From positions 1 through 64,000 of the forward strand of contig NZ_JWLD01000027.1 in NCBI RefSeq assembly GCF_000813725.1: a DNA stretch of 64,000 nucleotides, read 5' to 3'. The translations under genes were made by a program, and so were the position numbers. The notes under the pieces are model-generated. The model had not been told where the DNA came from. It made no database searches and saw nothing but the letters and a program-made list of their open reading frames with translations. Positions 27,977 to 36,725 of this stretch are shown here, one piece after another. This DNA is from Leisingera sp. ANG-Vp. GTDB taxonomy: Bacteria; Pseudomonadota; Alphaproteobacteria; Rhodobacterales; Rhodobacteraceae. The number at the start of each line of letters is the position of its first letter. Position 1 is the first letter of the stretch.

Positions 27977-28963
27977 TCACAGCTCTACAACGACTTTCCC
28001 GAGCGTAGAGCCGTCTGTCAGATGTACAAAAGCCGCGCCGGTATCTGTCCATTCAAACCTGCGTTCGTCGACAATCGGTTTAAGCGCGCCAGCATTGGCC
28101 ATGTCCGCCAGTGTCTTCAGGATACCGCCATGGGTTTGCCGTCCGACATTGTGCATCATCGGGATCAACATGAAGACGACGTGCAGGGTCAGGCCTTTGA
28201 AATGCACAGGCGTTAAGTCGATCTCGACCATCGCAACCGTTGAGGCGACCTGGCCATTGAGCTTGGCTGCTGCAAACGAGTTCGTCATATTCACCCCGCC
28301 CACGCTGTCAAACACCATGTCAAAGCCTGCGCCGCCGGTATGTTCAGCCACATAGTCTGCGACGTTTTGGGATGTGAAATCCACGGCACGCGCACCGAGT
28401 TCTTTGATCAGGGCCAGCTGATCTGCGCCGCGGCCTGTTGCAGATACGGTTGCGCCAAGGTGGCGGGCGATTTGAATGGCGATATGCCCAACACCGCCGG
28501 CACCGCCCTGGACAAGAACGGTCTGGCCCTCGCCAACACCTGCGCGTGTCAGACCTTCGTAGGCGGTGATGCCGACGAGAGGCAGCGCTGCGGCTTCCCG
28601 CATGCTAAGCGTCCGGGGTTTATGCGCAATCAGGCGGGCATCTGCATTGATGTACTCTGCCAGAGAGCCGGGAAGGTCCATCAAACCTCCAGCACAGCCG
28701 TAGACCTCATCGCCTATGGCAAAGCCTGTCACGTCTTCGCCAATTGCGACGACTTTGCCAGCAAAGTCCATGCCAAGCACGGCGGGCAATGCGGGGGACA
28801 GGGGCAGCTCTGCGCCCATGCCCCGGATCATTGTGTCGACAGTGTTGACGCTGACCGCGGCCACTTTGACAACCACATGGCCGGCTGTCGCAACCGGGTC
28901 GGGCACTTCAGCAAGTTCGAACGGCGCGTCGGGTCCGTAGGAGTTAAGAACCATTGCTTTCAT
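27977..28963 (-). CDS. Quinone oxidoreductase-type (MDR) alcohol dehydrogenase
   Basis: This 328-residue NADPH-dependent enzyme of the medium-chain dehydrogenase superfamily has the GroES-like N-terminal domain (residues about 20-130) and a Rossmann domain with VQGGAGGVGHIAIQIARHLGA. The zinc-ligand residues of classical ADH are absent, as in zeta-crystallin/quinone reductases. It is the last gene of a five-gene minus-strand cluster starting at 32536. The substrate is unknown; reduction of an enone or quinone is typical for the family. Confidence 0.87.
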   Translation of the reverse strand: MKAMVLNSYGPDAPFELAEVPDPVATAGHVVVKVAAVSVNTVDTMIRGMGAELPLSPALPAVLGMDFAGKVVAIGEDVTGFAIGDEVYGCAGGLMDLPGSLAEYINADARLIAHKPRTLSMREAAALPLVGITAYEGLTRAGVGEGQTVLVQGGAGGVGHIAIQIARHLGATVSATGRGADQLALIKELGARAVDFTSQNVADYVAEHTGGAGFDMVFDSVGGVNMTNSFAAAKLNGQVASTVAMVEIDLTPVHFKGLTLHVVFMLIPMMHNVGRQTHGGILKTLADMANAGALKPIVDERRFEWTDTGAAFVHLTDGSTLGKVVVEL

Positions 28964-29044
28964 TGGTGTGTTCCTTTTGGTGTCGTCACGCCAGGGGAGC
29001 GTCGCAGCAACGCACGCCTGACGGGATTATTGTTTTGTGGGTGG

Positions 29045-29890
29045 TCAGGTGATGTCCTGCACTTGCATCACCAGGTTGCCCCATTGGCGCTGGTTTTCGA
29101 TGTCGTGCTCCAAACCTTGTTCGTCCGCGATGGTGAAACGTTTGATGGCCGGGGTTTTGCTGGTGGCCTGATACAGCCAATAGGCTTCGGCCCTCAGCGC
29201 CTCATCAATGGGTTTGTCGATGGATTCATAGACCATCTGCTTGCAGGCATTGATCGACTCTGCTGGGAATTTTGCGATCCGTTCGGCCAGCGCGGTTACG
29301 TAGGGGCCAATTTCATCCGGCTCCAATGCCTTGTTGATGGTGCCAAGACGCTCTGCGTCATCCGCGTCATAGTCCTGCGCGCTCAGGATGATCTCCAGCG
29401 CTTTGCCCAAACCGGTCTGGCGCGCCATGCGCGAGGCACCGCCGCCGCAGGGGAGGATGCCCATCCCGACTTCCATCTGCATGAACTTGTATTTTCCGCG
29501 CGCGGCAAAGCGCATGTCGAGCGCCAATGCCAGCTCGTGGCCACCGCCGCGTGCAAACCCTTCCAGCTTGGCTATGGTGGCCTGCGGCACCTTGCTGATC
29601 CGTTCACAAACCGATTGCAGGTCCAGAAGCTGTGCGTCCGCGCGGGACACCGCTTCAGTCGACATGTCTTTCAGCAAGTCGGTATCGTAGTGGCAGACCC
29701 AGATTTCCGGGTTGGCGGATTGGAAGATCACGACTTTGGTTTCACGGTCCCGTTCCAGCCGCATGGCCAGACTGTTGAGATCGGCCAGCATTTCCTGGCC
29801 TTGCACGTTCACGGAGCCAAAGTTGAATGTCACCGTGGCGACGCCGTTTTCGACGGTGACCTCGAAGGTTTGAAAGTTTTCGTATTTCAT
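29045..29890 (-). CDS. Enoyl-CoA hydratase/isomerase family protein
   Basis: This 281-residue crotonase-fold enzyme has the oxyanion-hole segment FARGGGHELALALDMRFAA and the second motif QMEVGMGILPCGGGASRMARQTG. The frame is open 11 codons further upstream, but the ATG at 29890 gives a normal N-terminus (MKYENFQTFEVTVENG). It sits between the SDR and the quinone oxidoreductase genes. Whether the substrate is a CoA ester is not certain, since no acyl-CoA ligase is in the cluster. Confidence 0.83.
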   Translation of the reverse strand: MKYENFQTFEVTVENGVATVTFNFGSVNVQGQEMLADLNSLAMRLERDRETKVVIFQSANPEIWVCHYDTDLLKDMSTEAVSRADAQLLDLQSVCERISKVPQATIAKLEGFARGGGHELALALDMRFAARGKYKFMQMEVGMGILPCGGGASRMARQTGLGKALEIILSAQDYDADDAERLGTINKALEPDEIGPYVTALAERIAKFPAESINACKQMVYESIDKPIDEALRAEAYWLYQATSKTPAIKRFTIADEQGLEHDIENQRQWGNLVMQVQDIT

Positions 29891-29981
29891 CAGGCAGTCC
29901 TTTCCTGGCCCCCGGCGCGGCATGCGCGGGGAGTAGCGAAGAGTTAAAGGGGGAAGGCAGGGCGCTGTTTCGCCGCGATGG

Positions 29982-30770
29982 TCAGCGCGTCTGGCTGATC
30001 AGACCTTTGATTGTGTTCATGACCTCGGCAACGTGCGCGTTGTCCAGTGCTGCGGAATGCGGATTGGCGAAGGCACCGCTGTCATTGTCGAAATAGGCAC
30101 CTGACGCGTCAGCGAACCGCGCGCCCAAGGCTGCGTCAATCAGGATATCAGCCCCTATGCTCATATCGTTCCCAGCGATACCAAAGCCTTCTTTCACCAT
30201 CTTGGACGCCAGAAGTGATCCGGGGTTCACCGCGACCATCACCGGCGCATCCGGCTTTGATTTGGCCCAATCCTGGGTCCAGATGGTGATTGCCAGCTTG
30301 CTTTGGGCATACGCGTCCATGTCGGACAGCGGTACACTGCCCTGCAGGGCCTTGATGTCGACCGGGGCCTGAGCTGCCGAGGACAGGTTCACAACGCGCC
30401 CGTCGGCGGGAAAGATCGGCAGCAGCAGTTCGGTCAACAGATAGGGAGCGAGCGTGTTCACGACAAAGCGGATGTCCTGCCCGTTCGCAAGCACAGGCTG
30501 CGGAGCTTTCAGCACGCCTGCGTTATTGATCAGCACATCCAGCTTATCATGTTTGGCCCGTATGTTTTCGGCCAGTTTTTGCACTGCGGACAGGTCGCTC
30601 AGGTCAGCGGCATAGGTTTCGGCAGCCCCGCCGACTGAGGCGGCTGCGCTTTCCAGTTTGGGCAGACTGCGGCCATGCAAAAGCACTTTGTGCCCCTCGG
30701 CTGCCAGCTTTTTTGCCGTGAGCAAGCCAATGCCGTCGGTTGAACCTGTAATGAGTATGGTCTTTGTCAT
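29982..30770 (-). CDS. Short-chain dehydrogenase/reductase
   Basis: This 262-residue SDR has the cofactor motif [21 protein letters not shown] at about residue 85 and the active-site pair Tyr/Lys in [12 protein letters not shown]. The arginine in LHGRSLPKL after the second strand suggests NADP(H). It reduces or oxidises an alcohol/ketone of unknown identity. It lies 12 bp after the luciferase-like gene in the same operon. Confidence 0.87.
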   Translation of the reverse strand: MTKTILITGSTDGIGLLTAKKLAAEGHKVLLHGRSLPKLESAAASVGGAAETYAADLSDLSAVQKLAENIRAKHDKLDVLINNAGVLKAPQPVLANGQDIRFVVNTLAPYLLTELLLPIFPADGRVVNLSSAAQAPVDIKALQGSVPLSDMDAYAQSKLAITIWTQDWAKSKPDAPVMVAVNPGSLLASKMVKEGFGIAGNDMSIGADILIDAALGARFADASGAYFDNDSGAFANPHSAALDNAHVAEVMNTIKGLISQTR

Positions 30771-30782
30771 CGGTTTGATCCT

Positions 30783-31748
30783 TTAGGAAAAGTCAGGCAG
30801 CACGGTGTCCGCCAGCAGTTGGAGGGTTTTTTCGATGGGGGCTTGGTTGAACCTAAGGTTCAGAGCGACGTGATTGACCCCAAGCGTTTCAATCTCGCGC
30901 AGATAGCTGCGAAGGAAACCGGTGCCGGACTGAAAACCCAAATGGATCGGGCGCGGAGGCGCCGCAGGATCGGCAACGACATCAACGTAAAGCGATTGCA
31001 TAACGGGCTTATCAGGCTGGCCTGCGGCCTTCACGCGCCGCCGGTAGTCCACGATGGCCTGGCCCTGAGCCGCCGCGTTGCGCGGGTAGGTCATCCATCC
31101 GTCGCCGTTCTGCGCCACCCAATCAGGTGTTTGCTGGCTGCCGCCGGTTATCATCATCGGCAGGCGGGTGCCGTGCGGCTTTGGCAATAGATCTATACTG
31201 CCAGTCAATGTGCCCTGCGCGCCTTCATGCCTCGGATAGGCGGAGCTGGCTGCGCGGATGTAGTCAATGCTATCGCGGAAACGTGCCCCTCGGTCGTCAT
31301 AACTCTGGTTCAATGCCGGATACTCCTCGGGCCGGTCACCAGAGGCCACACCCAGAAGAAACCGCCCGCCCGACAGCACATCTGCGGTGGCTGCGGCCTT
31401 GGCGACATGGGCGGGGTGGCGCAAAGGCAGGATCACACTTGACGTACCCAGCGCAATCCGGCTGGTCGCCGTGGCCAGCGCTCCCAGATAGACAAACGGA
31501 TCAAAAACCTGTCCAGGATCACCAAAGCTGGGAACATTGAAGGGCACGTCGCGCAGCCAAAGCGCTGCAAACCCAAGCTCTTCCGCGCTTTGCGCCGCTT
31601 CCAGATGTCCCCGCAGTGCTGGCTCTGCGCCGGCTGCGTATGCTTCGAGCGGCAGCACCAGGCCAACGCTTAGCCGCCCGGGACAGAACACCCGGTTGTA
31701 GGCCACATTGATCCGGGCAAACTCAGCAGGCTGCATTTCATCCAACAC
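30783..31748 (-). CDS. LLM class (luciferase-like) flavin-dependent oxidoreductase
   Basis: This 321-residue protein has the bacterial luciferase/F420 TIM-barrel fold, with LGFAALWLRDVPF, RIALGTSSVILPLRHPAHVAKAAATADVLSGGRFLLGVASGDRPEEYPA and QNGDGWMTYPRN. Such enzymes use FMN or F420 to oxidise alkanes, amines, sulfonates or aromatic compounds. It starts 11 bp after the CmcJ-like gene. The 'TIGR03571-like' roseobacter members are uncharacterised as far as I know. Confidence 0.85.
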   Translation of the reverse strand: MLDEMQPAEFARINVAYNRVFCPGRLSVGLVLPLEAYAAGAEPALRGHLEAAQSAEELGFAALWLRDVPFNVPSFGDPGQVFDPFVYLGALATATSRIALGTSSVILPLRHPAHVAKAAATADVLSGGRFLLGVASGDRPEEYPALNQSYDDRGARFRDSIDYIRAASSAYPRHEGAQGTLTGSIDLLPKPHGTRLPMMITGGSQQTPDWVAQNGDGWMTYPRNAAAQGQAIVDYRRRVKAAGQPDKPVMQSLYVDVVADPAAPPRPIHLGFQSGTGFLRSYLREIETLGVNHVALNLRFNQAPIEKTLQLLADTVLPDFS

Positions 31749-31759
31749 ATCCGGTCCCC

Positions 31760-32536
31760 TTAATAACGCACCAAAGTGCGGCTCTCGATGCTTTTGCGAA
31801 CGGTGGTGACGGTTGGGTCCTCGACCATATCGAGCGCGCTATGGGCAATCGATGGCAGGCCTTGGTTGTCATAGATGTTGAAGATCGCGACCTCATCCGG
31901 TGACATTTTGGACTGATAGATCCATTCATGCCTGGGGTTTCCCACCAGCCCCATGATTTGCCCTGTGCGGTCAGGATAGATCAGGTCCAGCAAAAGCCAG
32001 TCAGACGGGTCAACCGACGCCGGGCGGACAAAGCCCAGCGGGGCTGAATTAATCGGACGCTCCACGGGGCGCCACACATTGACAAAAGCATAGTGGCCTT
32101 GCGCCCATTCCGCTGCGGTTCCGGCTCCCAGCAGGTCGACAAGCCGCTGTTCGGCGCCATCTTTGCTGTAGTCACTATGGACGTTACGCGCGGGTTTGCG
32201 TGGCGCATCCGGGTCATCTGTCCGAACCGTATGATCAAAAACAACAACCTCGCGTGCGCCCAGCCTGTCCGAGAGCAGTGCCGTCAGCTCTGCATCGTAT
32301 GTTGGTTTCCAGGCGTCACCTGCAAAACCTTGCACCGCCGTTGTTAGCGAAATGAATTCAACCGCGTCAGACGCAAATGTCATTGAACTGTTTGTGTCGC
32401 GGGTATCCATCAGCGTAACGCCCGTGGGGGCGAGTTCAGGGGAAATCAGGTTGCCTGCAATCCCGCCAGCATCCAGCGCAAAGGCTTGGCGATAGGGCTT
32501 GTGTACGTGGTAGTTGACTGTGGCTGTCCGCGTCAT
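31760..32536 (-). CDS. CmcJ/NvfI family oxidoreductase (2OG-Fe(II)-like)
   Basis: This 258-residue protein matches the family named after CmcJ of cephamycin biosynthesis and fungal NvfI/AsaB-like enzymes. Visible family features are VVVFDHTVR, the metal-site candidate VHSDYS (His-x-Asp), WRPVERPI-(N)SAPL, DLIYPDRTGQIMGLVGNPRHEWIY and FNIYDNQGLPSIAHSALD with a likely third ligand histidine. The family catalyses hydroxylation or endoperoxide/rearrangement chemistry with iron and 2-oxoglutarate in known cases. It is the first gene of the five-gene cluster and is divergent from a LysR gene, which suggests an inducible catabolic or tailoring pathway. Confidence 0.78.
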   Translation of the reverse strand: MTRTATVNYHVHKPYRQAFALDAGGIAGNLISPELAPTGVTLMDTRDTNSSMTFASDAVEFISLTTAVQGFAGDAWKPTYDAELTALLSDRLGAREVVVFDHTVRTDDPDAPRKPARNVHSDYSKDGAEQRLVDLLGAGTAAEWAQGHYAFVNVWRPVERPINSAPLGFVRPASVDPSDWLLLDLIYPDRTGQIMGLVGNPRHEWIYQSKMSPDEVAIFNIYDNQGLPSIAHSALDMVEDPTVTTVRKSIESRTLVRY

Positions 32537-32643
32537 TTGCGCCTCCTGCGTTTGCGTCGTTGCATCGATGAGAGGGATTTAACGTTGATCCATTTGCATA
32601 TAAACTGGCCATTAATGGAATGATAATTCGGGTTTTCGATATA

Positions 32644-33555
32644 ATGGGGCTAGATACAGACGCGCTGCGCTTGTTTGTTACAGCAGCAGACAGGTTGAAC
32701 ATCAGCGCTGCGGGACGTGTACTGGGAATGGCCCCGGCCGTCTCAAGCGCAAAGCTGGCCAAGCTGGAGCACAGCTTGGGCGCGGAACTGCTGCATCGCA
32801 CAACACGCAAAGTCTCACTGTCGGTTGAGGGGGCCGATTTCCTGCCTTTCGCCCGAGAGATCATCGCGCAGGAAGAGGCCGCACTTGCGGCTTTGGGCAA
32901 GCAAACAACAACGATCAAGGGCACATTACGCTTCGCGGCACCCAGCAGCTTTGCGCAACTCTACATCGCACCGATCCTGCCAAAATTCCTGCAACAGCAC
33001 CCCGGCCTCACGCTCGATTTGCGGCTGTCAGATGTTCAGTTTGACCTTATCGAAGGGAGCTATGACCTCGCACTCAGGAACGCGCCGCTTGTCGATACCA
33101 GCCTGAAGGGGCGAAAGCTTGCTGATGACCGGCGTATTCTCTGCGCCGCGCCAGACTATCTAGACACATACGGCACACCCAAAACACCCGGCGATCTGAA
33201 AGACCACAACCTGATCGCTTTCCAAAACCGCAATCCCCGCCCGCTGAAAGGAAAGGCAGGTGAGACAGCCGCATTCGACCCGGCAATGGCGAAGGGACAA
33301 TTGATAATCGACGACGGCCACAGCCAAGTCAGCGCCACGCTGGCCGGGGCTGGTATCTCCTTGAACGCACTATGGAGTGTGCATCATCACCTGAAATCGG
33401 GCCGGTTGGCACAAGTTCTGCCGAATTTTGAGGCCGCCGAGGACAATGTTCTGTGGCTTATCTATCCCAAGTCCAACGTACTATCCCCCAAAGTGCGCGT
33501 ATTCATGGATTTTCTAATCGCAGAGGTTGGTGCAAAGCCGCCTTGGGAAATGTAG
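32644..33555 (+). CDS. LysR family transcriptional regulator
   Basis: This 303-residue regulator has an N-terminal LysR HTH (residues about 5-63, MAPAVSSAKLAKLEHSLGAELLHRTTRKVSL) and a substrate-binding domain (about 90-300). The ATG at 32644 (MGLDTDALRLF) is the conventional start; an ATG at 32620 is also in frame and has a slightly better GGA upstream, so the start is not settled. It is divergent from the CmcJ-like gene and should activate the five-gene cluster. Confidence 0.88.
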   Translation: MGLDTDALRLFVTAADRLNISAAGRVLGMAPAVSSAKLAKLEHSLGAELLHRTTRKVSLSVEGADFLPFAREIIAQEEAALAALGKQTTTIKGTLRFAAPSSFAQLYIAPILPKFLQQHPGLTLDLRLSDVQFDLIEGSYDLALRNAPLVDTSLKGRKLADDRRILCAAPDYLDTYGTPKTPGDLKDHNLIAFQNRNPRPLKGKAGETAAFDPAMAKGQLIIDDGHSQVSATLAGAGISLNALWSVHHHLKSGRLAQVLPNFEAAEDNVLWLIYPKSNVLSPKVRVFMDFLIAEVGAKPPWEM

Positions 33556-33850
33556 ACCAAGAAAATACAACCTCAGTTGCGAGAAACCTCCCAACTTCAA
33601 GGTCGAATAAGCAGCAAAACGGACACGCCAATCATAGTCATGAATGGCTGGATTGCCTGCAGTGTGTGAGTTCGCATTTCGCGTGATTTTGCAGGCGCAG
33701 CAAATGTCTCCTTTAGCGGGCCGCGCCGCAGCACCCAGCCATAGTGGCGAGTGACCGCAATGGGCCGCCAATACGATTGGTTGCTGGGTGCTAAACCGGG
33801 CTGCAAGGAGACCTATTCGAATTGAACCCATTAGCAGCTTACGCAGAAGT

Positions 33851-34765
33851 TTAACCGTTGAAACTATCGGCGATATCCAACCTTTGTCGCTGCTGTGGCC
33901 GAGGCCGCACCAACCCGACCCCCAACACCATCAGTCCTAAGGAAACTATCAAGGCGGGCGGCGCCGTCTCGTTCAGGAACAAAGTGCCGGACAAGAAACC
34001 GCCAATTGTCACGAAATAGGCCACCTGGCTAGCAAAGACCGCGCCGGTCCGGGCAACGATTGCAAAATAGGCCGCGTAGCACAGAACATGCAGCAGGCCG
34101 GAGAGGATGAGTGCCGTAAAGGACAGAGAGAGTGTTGCCAGGGCCAGCGGATCGGTGCCGCAGCCAAAGACCAGGGGCAGAGCAAGAAGGCAAGACAGGC
34201 CGGACGCATAGAACAGTGTTTCGACAGGGTCGAAGCGGTCGCGAGCGCTGGCGGCAATCACGTTGCTCTCGGCCGCGTAGCAAAGCCCGGGCAGCAAGGC
34301 GATAGCTATGCCCCAGGCTGCCTGCTGACCCAGCAGCGTGAGCGAAATGCCCAGCAGCAGGAGGATGGACGTGGCGCCTAGGAGCAGACCGGAGCCGCGT
34401 CGGAGACTGAGCGTTTCCCGGCCCAGGCCGAGGGCGATCATGTAGGCTGCCATCGGGGTGACGGCGATGCCGATGGACATCATGTTCGCCTGCACCATGC
34501 TGACGGCCGCAAAGCTCAGCCCGTGCGGCAGCAGCGTACCCAGCGACGCAACAATGAAATAGAGACCCCATTGCGGTCTGGCCCCTCTGCGCTGCCCTTT
34601 CAGCCGCCGGAAAGACTGCCAAGCCAGCAGTAGGGCAAACCCGGCCAGCTGCTGCCAAAAGACCAGGGCAGCAGTGGAATGCTCACCCGCCACGGCGAGC
34701 TTGTTTAGAGGTATGGTTGCTCCCCAAGCCAGTCCCAGGAAGATCAGAAGCAGTGTCCAGCGCAT
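33851..34765 (-). CDS. EamA/DMT family transporter
   Basis: This 304-residue inner-membrane protein has about ten transmembrane helices in two EamA repeats, with LGLAWGATIPLNKLAV at the N-terminus and LLHVLCYAAYFAIVARTGAVFASQVAYFVTIGGFLSG in the second repeat. The family exports amino acids, nucleotides or other metabolites. AAGGAG precedes the ATG at 34765; the frame upstream overlaps the TetR gene. It lies 22 bp after the TetR stop. The 295 bp between 33556 and 33850 hold only a degenerate repeat. Confidence 0.87.
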   Translation of the reverse strand: MRWTLLLIFLGLAWGATIPLNKLAVAGEHSTAALVFWQQLAGFALLLAWQSFRRLKGQRRGARPQWGLYFIVASLGTLLPHGLSFAAVSMVQANMMSIGIAVTPMAAYMIALGLGRETLSLRRGSGLLLGATSILLLLGISLTLLGQQAAWGIAIALLPGLCYAAESNVIAASARDRFDPVETLFYASGLSCLLALPLVFGCGTDPLALATLSLSFTALILSGLLHVLCYAAYFAIVARTGAVFASQVAYFVTIGGFLSGTLFLNETAPPALIVSLGLMVLGVGLVRPRPQQRQRLDIADSFNG

Positions 34766-34783
34766 TGTGGTTTTCTCCTTAAA

Positions 34784-34799
34784 CACATCAATCATTAAG
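34784..34799 (-). promoter_or_regulatory. Shared motif upstream of the EamA gene
   Basis: CACATCAATCATTAAG at 34784-34799 is 19 bp upstream of the EamA start and overlaps the TetR stop codon. The same element, CACATCGATCATTATG (14 of 16 identical), occurs at 36656-36671, 22 bp upstream of the unknown 140-residue gene. Both are preceded on the plus strand by CTCCTTAA. It is a candidate operator of the TetR protein. Confidence 0.45.
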
Positions 34800-35408
34800 A
34801 TGCAGGCTGGCACTGCCTGCCTGGCAGCGTGTGGCGGGACGGATCAGGGCGCAGAGGCCTCTGAGGTGATCCAGGATAAGGGGTTCCGGGCTGCGCGACC
34901 GGATGAGCAGGCCGAGAGTGTACATGCCGTTGGCCAGTAGCCCCGCGTGTGTGCGGCGCGCGGGTTCCGAGTCTTCAGGTACCGCACGCTGCAAGAACCT
35001 GACAAACCCCTGCGACAGTATCCGGCGGTTGTGGGCTGCCAGTTCGGCAGCCTGCTCATCGGTTCCGGACATTTCGACCATGCTGGAGCAAGCGAAGCAG
35101 CCTAGCGGCTCGCCGCCCGGGGTCAGCCGCTCTCTTGCGCCCTGCAAGGCGCTGCGCAGCCCTTCGGGGCTGGCGCCGGCTCGGGCAATACCGCGGGCCA
35201 GCGGGGCGGTTACGTCCCGGTTGTAGCGGTCGAAAGCGGCCAGGTATAAGCCGTGTTTGGAGCCGAAGACCGAATAGAGACCGTAGTTGTTGACACCGGT
35301 GCCAGCGATCAGATCCTGCAGAGAGGCATCATGGTAGCCTTTGCGCCAGAACACCTTGAGCGCAGCTTCCACGGCATCGTCCGGGTCGAATTCCTTGTGC
35401 CTTCCCAT
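34788..35408 (-). CDS. TetR/AcrR family transcriptional regulator
   Basis: This 206-residue regulator has a TetR HTH (residues about 12-60, ASLQDLIAGTGVNNYGLYSVFGSKHGLYLAAFDRY) and a C-terminal helical domain with GCFACSSMVEMSG, typical of the TetR_C_16/AcrR subgroup near small-molecule reductases. The ATG at 35408 (MGRHKEFD) is preceded by GGAAG. It is followed 22 bp later by an EamA exporter, a frequent regulator-efflux pairing. Confidence 0.87.
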   Translation of the reverse strand: MGRHKEFDPDDAVEAALKVFWRKGYHDASLQDLIAGTGVNNYGLYSVFGSKHGLYLAAFDRYNRDVTAPLARGIARAGASPEGLRSALQGARERLTPGGEPLGCFACSSMVEMSGTDEQAAELAAHNRRILSQGFVRFLQRAVPEDSEPARRTHAGLLANGMYTLGLLIRSRSPEPLILDHLRGLCALIRPATRCQAGSASLHLND

Positions 35409-35468
35409 GGTGCTCTTCCTGTTGCTTGAGGCCGCGGCGGGCAAAGAGCACCTGCCGCGGCTGCGGGG

Positions 35469-36209
35469 TCACCACTCTTCCGCAAAGGGGCGGATTGTGG
35501 TCTCAAAGGACCAGGTGGTCCGGTGCTGGTGGGTGAAGTGATAGATCTCTGCGGCGATGCCGTCGGGATGGGCGAAGAAATCCTCCCGCGCATGCGGCCA
35601 GTCAGCGGGCGGCACCAGCCAGCTGGGGCGCTCTGCGTCGCTGGCGCCCAGCCAGGTCACGTCGATGGCGGCATCCACCGACAGGTAGCAAACGTGGATA
35701 CCTTCCGGGCCCAGGTCCCGCGCCAGCGCCTCGCATAGGTTGCGCTGTGCGGCCTTTGTCGGGGCAAACAGCGCGTAGTTCGGCACACCGCGGTGCGACG
35801 CAGTATTGCCGGTGGCCAGGATTGCCCCGCCGCCGCTGGCGGCCATTTTGTCCGCAAAGAAGCGGGCAAAGACCAGCAAGGCGGTAGTGTTGACCCGGAA
35901 GTTCCGTTCGATCTCCAGCGGATCCAACTCGCGGAACCGGCCAAAACTGTGCGACACCGCATTATGCACCAGTACCCGGGGCACACCCATTTCCGCCTCG
36001 ATCCTGGTCAGGCAGGTTTCGAAGGTGTGCAGATCAGAGATGTCGCAGGCATAAGCCTGCGCGCCGGGGTGCTGGTCTGCAAGCGCCTGCAGGCGGTCCG
36101 CGCTGCGGGCGATCATGGCCACACGGTAGCCTTGCGAGATGAACTTGCGCACCGTGGCGCTGCCGGTGGCGTCGCCGACGCCGGTGATGATGCAGAGAGG
36201 TCCGGCCAT
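35469..36209 (-). CDS. Short-chain dehydrogenase/reductase
   Basis: This 246-residue SDR has the modified cofactor motif TGVGDATGSATVRKFI in place of the usual TGxxxGIG, then ARSADRLQAL, HNAVSHSFG and a catalytic region in which LATGNTASHRGVPNYALFAPTKAAQRN provides Tyr-x3-Lys in spaced form. The ATG at 36209 (MAGPLCIITG) is the family N-terminus. It starts 2 bp after the unknown 140-residue gene, and the two are surely co-transcribed. Confidence 0.85.
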   Translation of the reverse strand: MAGPLCIITGVGDATGSATVRKFISQGYRVAMIARSADRLQALADQHPGAQAYACDISDLHTFETCLTRIEAEMGVPRVLVHNAVSHSFGRFRELDPLEIERNFRVNTTALLVFARFFADKMAASGGGAILATGNTASHRGVPNYALFAPTKAAQRNLCEALARDLGPEGIHVCYLSVDAAIDVTWLGASDAERPSWLVPPADWPHAREDFFAHPDGIAAEIYHFTHQHRTTWSFETTIRPFAEEW

Positions 36210-36211
36210 GG

Positions 36212-36634
36212 TCAGGCCCACTGCTTCTTGCGGATTTCGGTATAAGGCGCGCCGTATTTTCCATTCTCCTCGCCGGCGGTGATGACGGTCATGATCGCGG
36301 GGTCGTACTCGTAGGTCCGGATCCATTGGCGGCCGCCCTTTTCCATCAGCATGTGAGAATGGGTCGAGCGCGCACGGCGTGTGTATTCCACTTCCACCAT
36401 CCGGCAGGACTGGCCGCCAAAGCCATAAGAATACTCATCGGCACCGGGCTGCACAAAGCGGGCATGATAGAGTTTCCAGTACTGGCCATCGTGTTTGTAG
36501 ATGGCGAAGGTCATCTCGTGGGTGTCGTACTGCCAGTGCCAGGTGCTGTCCTGGTAGATCTTTTCCCAATCTGCCAGCAGGCTGCCGTCCCGGAACGAAT
36601 GGCCTTCGATTTTCCAGCCCAGAGTGTCGGTCAT
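36212..36634 (-). CDS. Conserved-looking protein of unknown function
   Basis: I do not recognise this 140-residue protein. It has no signal peptide or membrane segment and is rich in aromatic residues (for example WEKIYQDSTWHWQY, KHDGQYWKLYHARF, YSYGFGG), with alternating polar and aromatic stretches that suggest a small beta-barrel. A GGAG precedes the ATG at a normal distance. It is coupled to the downstream SDR by a 2-bp gap and shares an upstream motif with the EamA gene. A lipocalin-like ligand carrier or small enzyme partner of the SDR is possible, but that is a guess. Confidence 0.75.
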   Translation of the reverse strand: MTDTLGWKIEGHSFRDGSLLADWEKIYQDSTWHWQYDTHEMTFAIYKHDGQYWKLYHARFVQPGADEYSYGFGGQSCRMVEVEYTRRARSTHSHMLMEKGGRQWIRTYEYDPAIMTVITAGEENGKYGAPYTEIRKKQWA

Positions 36635-36655
36635 TTTCGTGTCTCCTTAAGTTTT

Positions 36656-36671
36656 CACATCGATCATTATG
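36656..36671 (-). promoter_or_regulatory. Shared motif upstream of the 140-residue gene
   Basis: CACATCGATCATTATG matches the element at 34784-34799 at 14 of 16 bases and lies 22 bp ahead of the start codon. It sits beside the end of the ornithine cyclodeaminase-like gene, so it is probably an operator within a promoter for the 140-residue/SDR pair. Confidence 0.45.
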
Positions 36672-36679
36672 AAAAGGCG

Positions 36680-36700
36680 GCGGCAGGTCTCGCTTGCCGC
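36680..36700 (-). terminator. Possible terminator after the ornithine cyclodeaminase-like gene
   Basis: GCGGCA and TGCCGC (36680-36685 and 36695-36700) form a short GC stem downstream of the stop codon. On the minus strand the stem is followed by CGCCTTTTC. The stem is short, so the call is tentative. Confidence 0.35.
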
Positions 36701-36725
36701 AGCGGCTGCAGCAAAGCTGCCGTCT

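Noticed and set aside
28340-29947. Plus-strand open frame of 535 codons opposite the crotonase and MDR genes
   Set aside because: Its translation has no recognisable domain, while the minus strand encodes clear enzymes. It is a GC-driven antisense frame.
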